Positions 26,401 to 35,040 are shown, counted from the stretch's first letter. The stretch is DNA of 64,000 bases from Janthinobacterium sp. GW458P (GCF_002127585.1 NZ_NEGZ01000002.1:157775-221774), one strand, 5' to 3'. Program-made: numbers and translations. Notes: a model not told the origin generated them from the sequence alone.

Positions 26401-28565
26401 GGCGGGCCGTTACCGCCGATCCCATCCTGTCCATGGAAAACATGGGCGGGCTGGTCGGTGAAAGCACGGGCAGCGTCAGCCATGTCTTCAGCAGCGGCGC
26501 CGTGAGCGGCGACGGCTACGCGTCCGTGGGCGCGGTGGCCGGCCGCGTGTCCGCCGGTTCCCCGTTCAGCTATGGTTTTTTCAATTATGAAACATCGCTG
26601 GTGCAGACCGGTGGCGGCGGCTCCAGCGGCCGCAGCACGGCGCAGATGCGGCAGCAGGGCAGCTTCAGCGACTACAATTTCAGCAGCGTGTGGCGCATGT
26701 ACGAAGGCTACACGACGCCGATGCTGAAGGCTTTCCTCAAGCCGCTGCAAGTGAACCTCGCGGGCAATGCCACGGGCAAGGTCTACGATGGCCAGCTGGC
26801 CGCCTTCCTCGGTTCGATCGCCTATGTGGGATTGATCGACGGCGACACGGGCGTGAATGGCAGCCTCGGCTACGGCAGCAACGCGCGCAACGTGGGCAGC
26901 TATGCTGCGACGGGCCTGTGGTCGACCAAGTACGACATCACCATGGGCGGCACGACGACTTTCGCCATCACGCCGCGCACCCTCAACGTGCAATTTAACG
27001 GCGTCAACAAGGTCTATGACGGCACGACGGGCGCCGCGCTGGGTTTCGGCGATGACAGGGTTGCCGGTGACCGCCTGGACCTGTCGGCCCTGGCCAGCTT
27101 CAGCGACAAGAATGCGGGCGCGGGCAAGACGGTATTCGTGACGAACCTGAGCCTGGGCGGCGCCGATGCGGGTAATTACCTGCTGACCTCAACGGGCGGC
27201 ACGACGCAGGCGACGATTGCGCAAAAACAATTGTCGACCTGGGTAGGCAGCGGCAGCGGCTTGTGGAGCGATGCGGCCAACTGGGACGGCGGCGTGGTAC
27301 CGGAAGGCGCGAACGTGCTGGCTGTCGACTTTAGCAACAGCAAGGGCATCGTGACCTACAGCGCGGCGGCCGGCAACACCATTCTGAAAAACCTGACGGC
27401 GTCCGCGGGCTTACTGCTGACGGGCGGCAGCCTGACCCTCGGTGAAAAGGCGCCGGATAGTTCCCTGCTGGCCAGCCTGGAAGTCAACGGAGGCAGCCTG
27501 TTGCTGAACGGCAGCCTGTCGGCCGACCGCTACGCGCAAGGCGGCGGCTTGCTGAGCGGCAACGGTAACTTGCTCGTCGCCAACAGCTTTACTCAGACTG
27601 CCGGCGCCATCCGGCTGGCGGGCCAGCTGGCCATCACGCAAGCGGCTGGCGACCTGCGCTTCGCCAGCCTGGCGGCCAACGATGTGCAGCTGAGCGCCCT
27701 GAACGGCGCCATCGGCCAGGACGGTGCGGTGCTCGCCAGCAGCCTGACCGCGCAGGCGCGCGACGGCATCGTGTTGAGTCATGCGGGCAATCAGGTCAGC
27801 AGTTTTAGCGCCAGCAATCGTGCCGGGGGCGGCATTGCGCTGAACAATACCTCGGCGCCGGGCATCTTGACCCTGGGAACGCTGACCACTGGCGCGGGCA
27901 ATATCGCCATCGACAATACGGGCGGCGTCACGGCTGGCAATATCGATGCGAATGGCGGCAACGTCAGCGTGACGGCGCGCAGCCCCGTTACCGTCAACGG
28001 CAGGATCGCGGGCAATGACATCGCGCTCAATGCCAGCACCGACGTGGTGCTGGGCGATGGCGCGCAGCTGGCGGCGGCGCGCGACATCAGCCTGATGGCA
28101 GGCGGCGACGTCCTTGTCGGCGGCAACGCCAAGATCGTCGGCGGCGGCAATTTTTCCGCCAGCGCACAAGGCAATGTGCGCTTTGCGGACACGGCCGGCT
28201 TCACTTTGCCGGCGGCGACCAGCATGAGCGTGCTGGCGAAAACGGGCGGCATCACGGGCGGTTCCGGTGTGCGCATCAACCGCCAGCGCGCCAACGTCAG
28301 CTTGCAGGCGCCGAACGGCGCGGTGTCCATGGCGGATGCCATCTTCCTGCCCGTCACGACCATCGACCAGCCCGTCATCATCGTCATCACCAATAGCACA
28401 TTGAACGTCATCAAGCAGGCCGACCATGCCAACGCCCCGCTCGCTTTCATGCTGCCAGTCAAGCCGGATGACAAGGTACCGGACGACAAGGATGGTGCCG
28501 CCTCCACAGGTAACTCAACAGGACTTACAAAAAATGATGCTGCTAAAAAAATGTACTGTAATTAA
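23487..28565 (+). CDS. TpsA exoprotein, filamentous haemagglutinin-like
   Basis: A secreted beta-helical protein of 1692 residues, probably an adhesin. After an extended signal peptide (to about residue 41), the TPS secretion domain (about 42-160) has QVVNGQATFNQQGN, INWQSFSIHAGE and LINPNGIVFG (the NPNG motif). A long glycine/serine/alanine-rich repeat body follows. GLUG-type repeats of the GGLVGSNGG form occupy about 840-1010, and two YDG/MBG-type modules with KVYDG are near 1098 and 1174. It ends AKKMYCN. AGG lies directly before the ATG at 23487 but nine bases before a second ATG at 23496, which may be the true start. No toxin domain or CdiA-like C-terminus is seen. The end overlaps the next gene by 32 bases. 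Confidence 0.9.
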   Translation: MNTMHNNAPFSALPLPPCGPPLRRTALALLLAGCFGAAQANPALPQVVNGQATFNQQGNVFSITNTPNTIINWQSFSIHAGEITRFIQQNGNSAVLNRITGQDPSKILGSLESNGKVFLINPNGIVFGHGARVDVNGLVASSLGMSNEDFLAGKRQFTAGGAAGGVSNAGVINAGKGGQVLLIAPNVENTGVITAPNGEVILSAGRSVQLADPGNPELRVLVSAPADQALNLGQIIAQGGSIGMAGALVSQRGVLNANSAVMGENGKIVLKASGKALLEAGSITSATGAAGKGGEIRVLGDQVGLQGNARVDASGATGGGTVLLGGDYQGKNAAVQNARQVLVGKDASVNADAIVSGNGGKVIAWGNESAQVHGSISARGGAQGGDGGFVETSGHYLAVDGIRVNTSAARGKRGNWLLDPYDIDVVQGAGGSLANVDQFSDMPSSGSTSIGADTISGATSDVTLQALHRINFSSSVNMLNSGVSLTAQAGETINVYAAITTNGGNVTLSANDPASTGGNYGLGSNVNLNAAITSNGGNISLSGASIEGAATVHVGNGNLSLRANDALGGINLSGGASQLAGSGIAGQTVTLQADNITVAGGIDVGGTAGGANVIIKPLSSARSIDLGTKSGTALSLNAVELAGISAASLTIGDGTNTGGLRISDALARTGDLHLNSGSAITATGAVTVGGSFVLDGGVWVQNAAALPGFSARNFTIGSGASFLRVAGGDGAATPYLLADIYGLQGIASLGLGNSYRLAGNIDASGTANWNDGQGFVPIAGSGIGFSGVFDGGGFTLSNLKIDRSLVPGPAAGLFGTVQGGTLRNLTLSGGSVTGRANVGALAGEVVSGTISGVNSSVAVSGQRNVGGLVGSNGGAITLSASSGAVTGVNADNGGAIGGLAGSNASGASIATSYATGVVTGAREMIGGLVGNNQGALSQSYATGNVTGARSIGGLVGLNGGSIDDAYASGAVGRAVTADPILSMENMGGLVGESTGSVSHVFSSGAVSGDGYASVGAVAGRVSAGSPFSYGFFNYETSLVQTGGGGSSGRSTAQMRQQGSFSDYNFSSVWRMYEGYTTPMLKAFLKPLQVNLAGNATGKVYDGQLAAFLGSIAYVGLIDGDTGVNGSLGYGSNARNVGSYAATGLWSTKYDITMGGTTTFAITPRTLNVQFNGVNKVYDGTTGAALGFGDDRVAGDRLDLSALASFSDKNAGAGKTVFVTNLSLGGADAGNYLLTSTGGTTQATIAQKQLSTWVGSGSGLWSDAANWDGGVVPEGANVLAVDFSNSKGIVTYSAAAGNTILKNLTASAGLLLTGGSLTLGEKAPDSSLLASLEVNGGSLLLNGSLSADRYAQGGGLLSGNGNLLVANSFTQTAGAIRLAGQLAITQAAGDLRFASLAANDVQLSALNGAIGQDGAVLASSLTAQARDGIVLSHAGNQVSSFSASNRAGGGIALNNTSAPGILTLGTLTTGAGNIAIDNTGGVTAGNIDANGGNVSVTARSPVTVNGRIAGNDIALNASTDVVLGDGAQLAAARDISLMAGGDVLVGGNAKIVGGGNFSASAQGNVRFADTAGFTLPAATSMSVLAKTGGITGGSGVRINRQRANVSLQAPNGAVSMADAIFLPVTTIDQPVIIVITNSTLNVIKQADHANAPLAFMLPVKPDDKVPDDKDGAASTGNSTGLTKNDAAKKMYCN

Positions 28566-29298
28566 TGCCTTTTTGTGGCTGGCTCTGATGTGCGTGGGCG
28601 CGCACGCCTGGGCTGGGCAGGTGGCCGGTACCGTCATGCAATTGAGCGGTCCGCTGATGGTGAAAAAGGCTGACGGCAAGGTGAAATTGCTGGCCATCAA
28701 GTCCGAAGTCGAGCAGGGCGACACCTTGCTGACGGAAAAAGAGACCTATGCCTTGATCAAGCTGATCGACAATAGCGAAATCACCTTGAAACCGAATACC
28801 AGTTTCGTGATCGAGCAATTCAGCTACACGGCCGAGCAGCCCGATGGCGACCACGCCATCTTCAGCCTGCTCAAGGGGGGCTTGCGTTCCGTCACGGGGC
28901 TGCTGGGCAAGCGCAACAAGGAGCGCTTCGAGATGAAGACGCCGGCCGCCACCATCGGCATTCGCGGCACGACATTTATTGCCGAGTATATTGGCCCGTC
29001 GACGCCTGCACTGTCGACGCCTGTGGTGTCGGCGCCTGCATCGTCGACGCCACGGGCTCCCGGCCTGTATGTGCAAGTGCTCGATGGCCTGATTCATGTG
29101 ACGAATCCATCGGGTACGAGTAATTTTTCCGCCGACCAGTTCGGCTATACGCCGAATTTCCGGCAGCCGCCGGTGGTGCTGCCGACCAATCCGGGCATGA
29201 AGTTTGCGCCGCCGCCCGTGTTCAATTCCAGCATGCCCCCGACCGCCAGCAGTACCACGCCGGGCAAGTCGAACAACGTCGACTGCGAAGTACGCTAA
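28534..29298 (+). CDS. Periplasmic FecR-domain protein, third gene of the TPS operon
   Basis: A 254-residue exported protein. A signal peptide (MMLLKKCTVINAFLWLAL.. AWAG) is followed by a FecR fold: KKADGKVKLLAIKSEVEQGD, SEITLKPNTSFVIEQF and TPAATIGIRGTTFIAEY. The C-terminal half is low-complexity and proline-rich, with a PALSTPVVSAPASSTP run. AGGA at 28520 stands ten bases before the ATG at 28534, which lies inside the end of tpsA in another frame, so translation is probably coupled. There is no membrane span other than the signal, so it is not a classical anti-sigma receptor. Its role with TpsA is unknown. Confidence 0.82.
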   Translation: MMLLKKCTVINAFLWLALMCVGAHAWAGQVAGTVMQLSGPLMVKKADGKVKLLAIKSEVEQGDTLLTEKETYALIKLIDNSEITLKPNTSFVIEQFSYTAEQPDGDHAIFSLLKGGLRSVTGLLGKRNKERFEMKTPAATIGIRGTTFIAEYIGPSTPALSTPVVSAPASSTPRAPGLYVQVLDGLIHVTNPSGTSNFSADQFGYTPNFRQPPVVLPTNPGMKFAPPPVFNSSMPPTASSTTPGKSNNVDCEVR

Positions 29299-29305
29299 GT
29301 TTCGC

Positions 29306-29336
29306 TTGACCTTCCCATCATGGTAGGGACGATCCT
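29306..29336 (+). promoter_or_regulatory. CueR-type promoter of copA
   Basis: TTGACC at 29306, then a 19-base spacer (over-long, as in MerR-family promoters) holding the inverted repeat TTCCC / GGGA, then GATCCT as a weak -10. The layout matches the E. coli copA promoter, and cueR is encoded downstream. The transcript start leaves a short leader before the ATG at 29371. Confidence 0.75.
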
Positions 29337-29370
29337 GTAGACATCACCTCTTATCTACAGGATCCGCGCC

Positions 29371-31776
29371 ATGCAGCCAGCTTCCCCTTATTTGCAATCG
29401 TTCACGGTCGACGGCATGACCTGCGCCTCGTGCGCCGCCCGCGTTGAAAAGGCGCTGGCGGCCGTGCCGGGCGTGACCAGCGCCAGCATCAACCTGGCCA
29501 CCGATACGGCCAGGGTGGCGTCCAGCCAGAACGTTCCGCTGGCCACCTTGCAGGCGGCGGTGGACAAGGCCGGCTATGCGGTGGCGCAGCGCGAGATCGA
29601 CCTGAACATCGCCGGCATGACGTGCGCCTCGTGCGTGGGCCGGGTGGAAAAAGCCCTGCTGAAAGTGCCGGGCGTGCTGGCCGCCAGCGTCAACCTGGCC
29701 ACGGAAAGCGCGCGCATCAAGGTCACGGGCGGCGCGGATGCCGCCACCCTGATCGCCGCCATCGACAAGGCCGGCTATGCCGCCACGGTGCCCGCCGCCA
29801 GCCAGGCCAGCGCGCCCGCAGTGGCCCCCAACCGCGACGGCATGAAAGTGGCGTTCGCGGCCGTGCTGGCCTTCCCCCTGATGCTGCCCATGCTGCTCGA
29901 GTGGGCCGGCATCCATTTGATGCTGCCAGGCTGGGCGCAATTCGCCCTGGCCACGCCCGTGCAGTTTTATTTTGGCGCGCGTTTCTACAAGGCGGGCTGG
30001 AAGGCGGCCCGTGCCGGCAGCGGCAATATGGATCTGCTGGTGGCGCTGGGCACGAGCGCCGCATATGGCTTGTCTGTCTACCAATGGCTGACGGCGGGCG
30101 AGATGCTGCCGCACCTGTACTTTGAAGCGTCGGCCGTCGTCATCACCCTGGTGTTGCTGGGCAAATGGCTGGAAAGCCGCGCCAAGCGCCAGACGGCTTC
30201 GGCCATCCGCGCGCTGCAAGTCTTGCGTCCGGAATCGGCCCGCGTGCGCCGCGACGGCGTCGAGCTCGACTTGCCCGTGGAACAGGTGAAAGTGGGCGAC
30301 CTGGTGGTCATCCGCCCCGGCGAGCGCGTGGCCGTCGATGGCGTGGTGGTGGAAGGTGCCAGCCAGGTCAACGAATCGCTGATCACGGGCGAAAGCTTGC
30401 CGGTCGATAAGCATCCGGGCGACAAGGTCACGGGCGGCGCCATCAATGCCGATGGTTTGCTGCTGGTGCGCACGCAAGCCGTGGGCGGCGAGACGACCTT
30501 GTCGCGCATCATCCGCCTGGTGGAAGATGCGCAGGCGGCCAAGGCGCCCATCCAGCATCTGGTCGACAAGGTCAGCGCGGTTTTTGTTCCCGTGGTGCTG
30601 CTGCTGGCGCTGCTGACCATGCTGGGCTGGTGGTTCGCGACCGGCGAGCTGGAAAACGCCATCATCAATGCCGTGGCTGTGCTGGTCATCGCCTGCCCAT
30701 GCGCGCTGGGCCTGGCTACGCCGACGGCCATCATGGCCGGCACGGGTGTTGCCGCCCGCTACGGCATCCTGATCAAGGATGCGGAAGCGCTGGAAGTGGC
30801 GCACGCCGTCAATACCGTCGTGTTCGACAAGACGGGCACCCTGACGGTGGGCAAGCCGGCCCTGGCGGCCCTGCATGCGCACGGCATCGACGATGCACGG
30901 CTGTTGCAGCTGGCGGCCAGCATCCAGCGTGGCAGCGAGCACAGCCTGGCTACGGCCGTGCTGGATGCGGCCGGCGCGCGCCACATCGACCCCTTGCCGG
31001 CCACGGCCCTGTCGGCCTTGCCGGGCCGCGGCCTGGCGGCGCATGTCGATGGCCTGGACCTGAAACTGGGCAGCACGCGGCTGATGCAGGAGTTAAACGT
31101 GGACATGGCGCCGCTGGCGGCACAGGCCTCGTCGCTGGAAAACACGGGCAACACGATTTCCTGGCTGGCCTCGGGTACGCAATTGCTGGGGCTGTTCGCC
31201 TTCAGCGACCAGGTCAAGCCGAACGCGCAGGCGGCCATTGCCCATCTGCACAGCCTGGGCATCCGCACGGTGATGTTGACTGGGGACAACCAGGGCAGCG
31301 CCGACGCCGTCGGCAAGGCCCTGGGCATCGACACGGTGGCGGCGAAAATGTTGCCGGCCGATAAAACCGCTAAAATTGTCGTGTTGAAAGGCGAGGGCGC
31401 GAAAGTGGCCATGGTGGGCGACGGCATCAACGATGCGCCCGCGCTGGCCGCTGCCGACGTGGGCATCGCCATGTCGACGGGCACGGACGTGGCCATGCAT
31501 GCGGCCGGCATCACGCTGATGCGCGGCGATCCGGCCCTGGTGGCGGACGCCATCGATATCTCGCGCCGCACCTACAGCAAGATACGGCAGAATCTGTTCT
31601 GGGCCTTTATTTACAACCTGATCGGCATTCCGCTGGCCGCCTTCGGCTTGCTCAACCCCATGGTAGCGGGCGCGGCGATGGCTTTCAGTTCCGTCAGCGT
31701 GATCAGCAATGCCCTGTTGCTGCGTCGCTGGAAAGCGCGCAGTCATGCAGGCAACGCGCATACCAAGGAGTCATGA
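29371..31776 (+). CDS. copA: Copper-exporting P-type ATPase CopA
   Basis: P1B-type ATPase pumping Cu(I) from the cytoplasm. The 801-residue product has two N-terminal heavy-metal domains ([15 protein letters not shown] near 14 and [15 protein letters not shown] near 83). It also has eight membrane spans with the CPC ion site in [13 protein letters not shown] (about 440), the phosphorylation motif [12 protein letters not shown] (about 486), the ATP-binding HP dipeptide replaced by the local SEHS context, and [18 protein letters not shown] (about 684). AGGAT precedes the ATG. It overlaps cueR by four bases (or stands two bases before the preferred cueR start). Confidence 0.95.
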   Translation: MQPASPYLQSFTVDGMTCASCAARVEKALAAVPGVTSASINLATDTARVASSQNVPLATLQAAVDKAGYAVAQREIDLNIAGMTCASCVGRVEKALLKVPGVLAASVNLATESARIKVTGGADAATLIAAIDKAGYAATVPAASQASAPAVAPNRDGMKVAFAAVLAFPLMLPMLLEWAGIHLMLPGWAQFALATPVQFYFGARFYKAGWKAARAGSGNMDLLVALGTSAAYGLSVYQWLTAGEMLPHLYFEASAVVITLVLLGKWLESRAKRQTASAIRALQVLRPESARVRRDGVELDLPVEQVKVGDLVVIRPGERVAVDGVVVEGASQVNESLITGESLPVDKHPGDKVTGGAINADGLLLVRTQAVGGETTLSRIIRLVEDAQAAKAPIQHLVDKVSAVFVPVVLLLALLTMLGWWFATGELENAIINAVAVLVIACPCALGLATPTAIMAGTGVAARYGILIKDAEALEVAHAVNTVVFDKTGTLTVGKPALAALHAHGIDDARLLQLAASIQRGSEHSLATAVLDAAGARHIDPLPATALSALPGRGLAAHVDGLDLKLGSTRLMQELNVDMAPLAAQASSLENTGNTISWLASGTQLLGLFAFSDQVKPNAQAAIAHLHSLGIRTVMLTGDNQGSADAVGKALGIDTVAAKMLPADKTAKIVVLKGEGAKVAMVGDGINDAPALAAADVGIAMSTGTDVAMHAAGITLMRGDPALVADAIDISRRTYSKIRQNLFWAFIYNLIGIPLAAFGLLNPMVAGAAMAFSSVSVISNALLLRRWKARSHAGNAHTKES

Positions 31777-31778
31777 GC

Positions 31779-32198
31779 ATGAATATCGGCCAGGCCGCCA
31801 GTGAAACTGGCGTATCGGCAAAAATGATACGCTATTACGAGAGTATTGCCTTACTAAAACCCAGCGCGCGCAGCGACGCCGGTTACCGCATTTATACGCC
31901 GAACGACTTGCATGCCTTGCGTTTTATCAAACGCGCGCGCGGGCTCGGTTTTTCGCTGGAGCAGATACGCGAGTTGCTGTCGCTGTGGCAAAACGATCAG
32001 CGCGCCAGCGCGGACGTGAAAGGCATCGCCCTGGCCCATGTCGCGGACTTGAACCAGCGCATCGCCGAACTGACGGAAATGCGCGACACGCTGGCCCACC
32101 TGGCGCAATCGTGCCACGGCGACGACAAGCCTGATTGCCCCATCCTGCAAAGCCTGGGGCTGGCCGGCGATATGGAAGCGAAGGCTTGCTGCCATTGA
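31779..32198 (+). CDS. cueR: Copper-responsive MerR-family regulator CueR
   Basis: Cu(I)-sensing activator of 139 residues. The N-terminal MerR helix-turn-helix reads MNIGQAASETGVSAKMIRYYE, here split as MNIGQAASETGV and SAKMIRYYES. A dimerisation helix follows, then the metal loop with two cysteines, SCHGDDKPDCPIL, and a C-terminal CCH. An ATG at 31773 overlaps the copA stop (ATGA), but AAGGAG is only two bases from it and eight bases from the ATG at 31779, so the latter is preferred. It probably drives the copA and copZ promoters described here. Confidence 0.93.
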   Translation: MNIGQAASETGVSAKMIRYYESIALLKPSARSDAGYRIYTPNDLHALRFIKRARGLGFSLEQIRELLSLWQNDQRASADVKGIALAHVADLNQRIAELTEMRDTLAHLAQSCHGDDKPDCPILQSLGLAGDMEAKACCH

Positions 32199-32219
32199 GG
32201 TAAATCAACGGAGGTGGGT

Positions 32220-32948
32220 ATGGCTTACGAACTGTACTACTGGCCTACGATACAGGGGCGCGGCGAATTCATCCGCCTGGCCCTGGAAGCGGCGGGCGCC
32301 GACTACCGCGATATCGCCCGTTTGCCTGAACGCAAGGGGCAAGGCGTTCCCGCCATGCTGGCCTGTCTCGATGGCGGCAGCGCGCCACAGGCGGCCTATG
32401 CGCCGCCCGTGCTGCGCGACGGCGACTTGCTGATCGGCCAGACCAGCAATATCCTGCTCTACCTGGGCCGGCGCCTGGGCCTGGCGCCGCGCGCGGAAAG
32501 CGGCCGTTTATGGCTGAACCAGCTGCAACTGACGATGGCCGACTGGCTGACGGAAGTGCACGACACGCATCATCCGCTGTCGATGAATCAATATTATGAG
32601 GAACAGAAACAGGCGGCCATGCTGCGCAGCGCGGATTTCCGCGAAACACGGTTGCCGAAATTCCTCGATTATTTCACCCAGGTCCTGCTGAATAATCGCA
32701 GCCGCGGCCACTATCTGGTGGGCGCACGGCTCACGTATGGCGACCTGTCGCTGTTCCAGATGCTGGCCGGCCTGCGCTTTGCGTTTCCGCAAGCCATGGC
32801 GCGCCTGGCGCCCGCATACCCCGCCTTGCTTGAGTTGCACGACGCCGTGGCGGCGCGGCCGAATATCGCCCGCTACCTGCAGTCGAAGCGCAGAATCGCC
32901 TTCAATGAAGAAGGCATCTTCCGCCATTATCCGGAACTGGACGGGTAA
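32220..32948 (+). CDS. Glutathione S-transferase family protein
   Basis: A 242-residue protein with a thioredoxin-like N-terminal domain (YELYYWPTIQGRGEFIRLAL, PVLRDGDLLIGQTSNILLYL) and an all-helical C-terminal domain with YLVGARLTYGDLSLFQML. The N-terminal Tyr/Trp cluster suggests a tyrosine-type class, as in sigma/pi-like enzymes. GGAGG is five bases before the ATG at 32220; a GTG six bases upstream is less likely. It follows cueR by 21 bases, so it may be read with the copper operon. The substrate is unknown. Confidence 0.83.
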   Translation: MAYELYYWPTIQGRGEFIRLALEAAGADYRDIARLPERKGQGVPAMLACLDGGSAPQAAYAPPVLRDGDLLIGQTSNILLYLGRRLGLAPRAESGRLWLNQLQLTMADWLTEVHDTHHPLSMNQYYEEQKQAAMLRSADFRETRLPKFLDYFTQVLLNNRSRGHYLVGARLTYGDLSLFQMLAGLRFAFPQAMARLAPAYPALLELHDAVAARPNIARYLQSKRRIAFNEEGIFRHYPELDG

Positions 32949-32954
32949 GCAAAG

Positions 32955-32980
32955 ACAGCCGGCGCGAAGGCCGGCTGTTG
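32955..32980 (+). terminator. Hairpin after the copper operon
   Basis: Perfect nine-base stem ACAGCCGGC / GCCGGCTGT with loop GCGAAG, between the convergent GST and copZ genes. Only a weak T-rich tail follows, so termination strength is uncertain. Confidence 0.65.
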
Positions 32981-33002
32981 TGCGTGTCGCTTTGCGTGCC
33001 GC

Positions 33003-33203
33003 TTATTGCGCGCGGGTAACGGGGTAGCCCGCCTCCACGATGGCGGCGCTGATGGCGCCCAGTTCACTCGACGATTCCACCGTGACGCGCTTGCTGGCCA
33101 GGTCGATCTGCACCTGGGCTTGCGGATCGATGGCTTGCACCGCTTTCGTGACCGAGCCGACGCAATGGCCGCAGCTCATGTTTTCTACTTGTAACTGATA
33201 CAT
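33003..33203 (-). CDS. copZ: CopZ-like copper chaperone (HMA domain)
   Basis: A 66-residue single heavy-metal-associated domain: MYQLQVENMSCGHCVGSVT carries the CxxC Cu(I) site (C11 and C14), and the fold ends EAGYPVTRAQ. It is the usual size for a soluble Cu(I) carrier that delivers to CopA. AAGGAG lies eight bases before the ATG. A CueR-type promoter with a 19-base spacer stands just upstream. It is convergent with the GST gene. Confidence 0.92.
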   Translation of the reverse strand: MYQLQVENMSCGHCVGSVTKAVQAIDPQAQVQIDLASKRVTVESSSELGAISAAIVEAGYPVTRAQ

Positions 33204-33235
33204 GGCAAGCACTCCTTGAATGATTAAGTGTCTCC

Positions 33236-33266
33236 ACTGTAAGCCTTCCCCCGATGGTAAGGTCAA
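33236..33266 (-). promoter_or_regulatory. CueR-type promoter of copZ
   Basis: On the minus strand: TTGACC, a spacer of exactly 19 bases holding the imperfect dyad CTTACC / GGGGAAGG, then TACAGT. The spacing and the TTGACCTTACC start mirror the copA promoter at 29306. Confidence 0.8.
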
Positions 33267-33286
33267 GGGGAAAGCTGGCGCGCGGA

Positions 33287-34228
33287 TCAATTCAGCAGGA
33301 AGTCGACGGCTTCCATGGGCGGTGGCACATTGTCGTCTTGCAAGGACTGGCGCAGACTGATCTCGATGGCGCGGCACATGGCCGACAGGGGTAAATCGTT
33401 CGCATCCTCGCCGAACGGTTCCTCGATCTCGTCGCCCAGCGCGTCCAGGCCAAAGAAGGTGTAGGCGACGATGGCGACGACGAAGGGCGTCATGAAGCCA
33501 AGAGAATCGACGAGGCCGAATGGCAGCAGGAAACAGTACAGATAGGCAGTGCGGTGCAGCAGCAGCGAATACGAAAACGGGATCGGCGTGCTGCGGATGC
33601 GTTCGCACGAGGCGCCCGCGCCCACCATGGCGGAAATCGAATTGTCGATCTGCGCGGCCAGCATGCTGTCGATGCGGCCTTGCCGGACGCAGTCGGCCAG
33701 GTCGTGGCCCATCTGCAGCATCAGGTAGTCGGACGGGTTCGCGGCCAGGCACGCCGCTTCCCACTCGCCGGGCCGCAGCAGCGGCTCCAGGTCGGCCGGT
33801 CCGCGCGTGTCGCGCAGCTGGTGGCGCAGCGCATGGCAAAAGGCGATGGTGCGGTAAATCATGCGCACGCGCACGTCATCGAGGCCCAGGCTGGCGTGGG
33901 CCGGCGTGTCGCTGCGCAGCATCGTCTGGCACTGGCGCGAGAAGTTGCGGCTGCGCAAGACCAGTTCGCCCCACAGCTTGCGCGCTTCCCAGTAGCGGTC
34001 GTAGGCGGCCGTGTTGCGAAAGCCCAGGAAGATGGCCAGCGGCAAGCCGATCAGGGTAAACGGGATGGTGGTGAGGATGACCTTGTGGTCGAACAAGGTG
34101 CCATGGCACCAGGTGACGAGGGTGGCGATCAGGGTATTGACGATCAGGGTGGTGCGGATGCGCGGCAGGACGGAGCCGCGTACCACCAGAAACAGCCGTA
34201 GCGCCGAAGGGCGCTCGCGCACGATCAT
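33287..34228 (-). CDS. Bestrophin-family channel protein
   Basis: A 313-residue inner-membrane protein of the bestrophin / YneE family (anion or cation channels). Visible features are the N-terminal MIVRERPSALRLFLVVRGSV, two early spans, GFRNTAAYDRYWEARKLWGE, later spans (LHRTAYLYCFLLPFGLVDS) and the conserved acidic PFGEDANDLPLSAMCRAIE near the C-terminus. The ATG at 34228 is preceded by AGGGAG with six-base spacing; the frame is open further upstream, but that stretch is not family-like. Ion selectivity cannot be told from the sequence. Confidence 0.87.
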   Translation of the reverse strand: MIVRERPSALRLFLVVRGSVLPRIRTTLIVNTLIATLVTWCHGTLFDHKVILTTIPFTLIGLPLAIFLGFRNTAAYDRYWEARKLWGELVLRSRNFSRQCQTMLRSDTPAHASLGLDDVRVRMIYRTIAFCHALRHQLRDTRGPADLEPLLRPGEWEAACLAANPSDYLMLQMGHDLADCVRQGRIDSMLAAQIDNSISAMVGAGASCERIRSTPIPFSYSLLLHRTAYLYCFLLPFGLVDSLGFMTPFVVAIVAYTFFGLDALGDEIEEPFGEDANDLPLSAMCRAIEISLRQSLQDDNVPPPMEAVDFLLN

Positions 34229-34322
34229 GACGGACTCCCTGCAGGGGGCTGGGCAAGCGGGGAAATGCTGGCCCGGTGACTGATCAAAAATGGGGAAATG
34301 CGAAGTGGCAGGTGCCGGGAAC

Positions 34323-34347
34323 AAAAAGCCCGCAGTGCGTGCGGGCT
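34323..34347 (-). terminator. Terminator on the minus strand after the yidD-like gene
   Basis: Stem AGCCCGCA / TGCGGGCT (in minus-strand order AGCCCGCA..TGCGGGCT) followed by TTTTTG on the minus strand. It separates the yidD-like gene from the bestrophin gene. Confidence 0.8.
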
Positions 34348-34440
34348 GAGCTGGGTGTGCATGGGAAGCAGTGTAGGGGAGACGGCATGAGTATAGGCCG
34401 CCGATCCGCTTCCGGCCAATTCACAGTGATAATGGGTATT

Positions 34441-34459
34441 ATTCATTTCATGAATGAAT
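34441..34459. promoter_or_regulatory. AT-rich inverted repeat
   Basis: Seven-base arms ATTCATT / AATGAAT around TCATG, in the 257-base gap between the yidD-like stop and the bestrophin start. GATAATGGGTATTATT lies just before it. It could be an operator, but the terminator at 34323 stands between it and the bestrophin gene. Confidence 0.3.
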
Positions 34460-34485
34460 ATTTCATTTGTGATATGTCGCGTGAG

Positions 34486-35040
34486 TCAGTTGCCTGGCCC
34501 CTGCCTGATTTTCTTGCGGTGCTCCGCCTGCTGACGCTTCAGTTCGGCGCTGGAGGCATATTCATCACGCAACCATGTCCGATTCTTCTTGCTGCCCGGC
34601 CAATCGCAGCGCAACATATTGGCCACGTCGGCGCAATCGCAAGCGCAGTCGAGCAAGGGCGCGTCGCAGTCGCAATACCCGGCCTGGGCCTGGCGGCGCG
34701 GGCTGCGCCGCGCTTGCGGATGCAGCGCCAGGTGCTGGCGGTGGCGTTCGCCACAGGCGCGCAGGCGCCGTTGCAACAGCGCCCATCCCGGGCGCAAGCC
34801 ATGGCGCACGATGACCTTGTAGCCGTAGGCGGAACAGCTGTCGCGTCCCGTCAGCACGCGGTAGGCGCAGGAAAAACCTTTCCATGGCGACAGGTAGCGC
34901 CGGTAGGCGCGAATGGCCCACAGGGCCAGGTGCTTGCCGCAGGTATCGAGCGTGAGAATGATGCATCCTTTGCGATGGCCGTCAGGCAATGCTTCGAGCA
35001 TACGACAGCTATGCCGAAATGCATAGCGCTGGGCCAGCAT
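34486..35040 (-). CDS. YidD-like membrane protein insertion factor
   Basis: Residues about 38-100 match the small YidD family, thought to assist YidC in membrane insertion: LWAIRAYRRYLSPWKGF, then CAYRVLTGRDSCSAYGYKVI and RHGLRPGWALLQRRLRAC. The usual family order is I.xYxx.ISP..G..C.FxPTCSxYA..AI..HG. The C-terminal half (about 100-184) is extra, rich in Cys (CDCDAPLLDCACDCADV) and basic residues, and is unlike standard YidD of 70-110 residues. The start is unsure: ATG at 35040 is the longest choice, ATG at 35001 is possible, and neither has a clear ribosome-binding site. A terminator follows downstream. Confidence 0.72.
   Translation of the reverse strand: MLAQRYAFRHSCRMLEALPDGHRKGCIILTLDTCGKHLALWAIRAYRRYLSPWKGFSCAYRVLTGRDSCSAYGYKVIVRHGLRPGWALLQRRLRACGERHRQHLALHPQARRSPRRQAQAGYCDCDAPLLDCACDCADVANMLRCDWPGSKKNRTWLRDEYASSAELKRQQAEHRKKIRQGPGN

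Noticed and set aside
26010-26520. Regular repeats in tpsA as a CRISPR or DNA tandem array
   Set aside because: They are in-frame GLUG-type protein repeats (GGLVG) with diverged DNA, inside one long gene.
34431-34452. Fur-like box GATAATGGGTATTATTCAT
   Set aside because: Only about 12 of 19 positions fit the Fur consensus, and it is separated from the bestrophin gene by a terminator.
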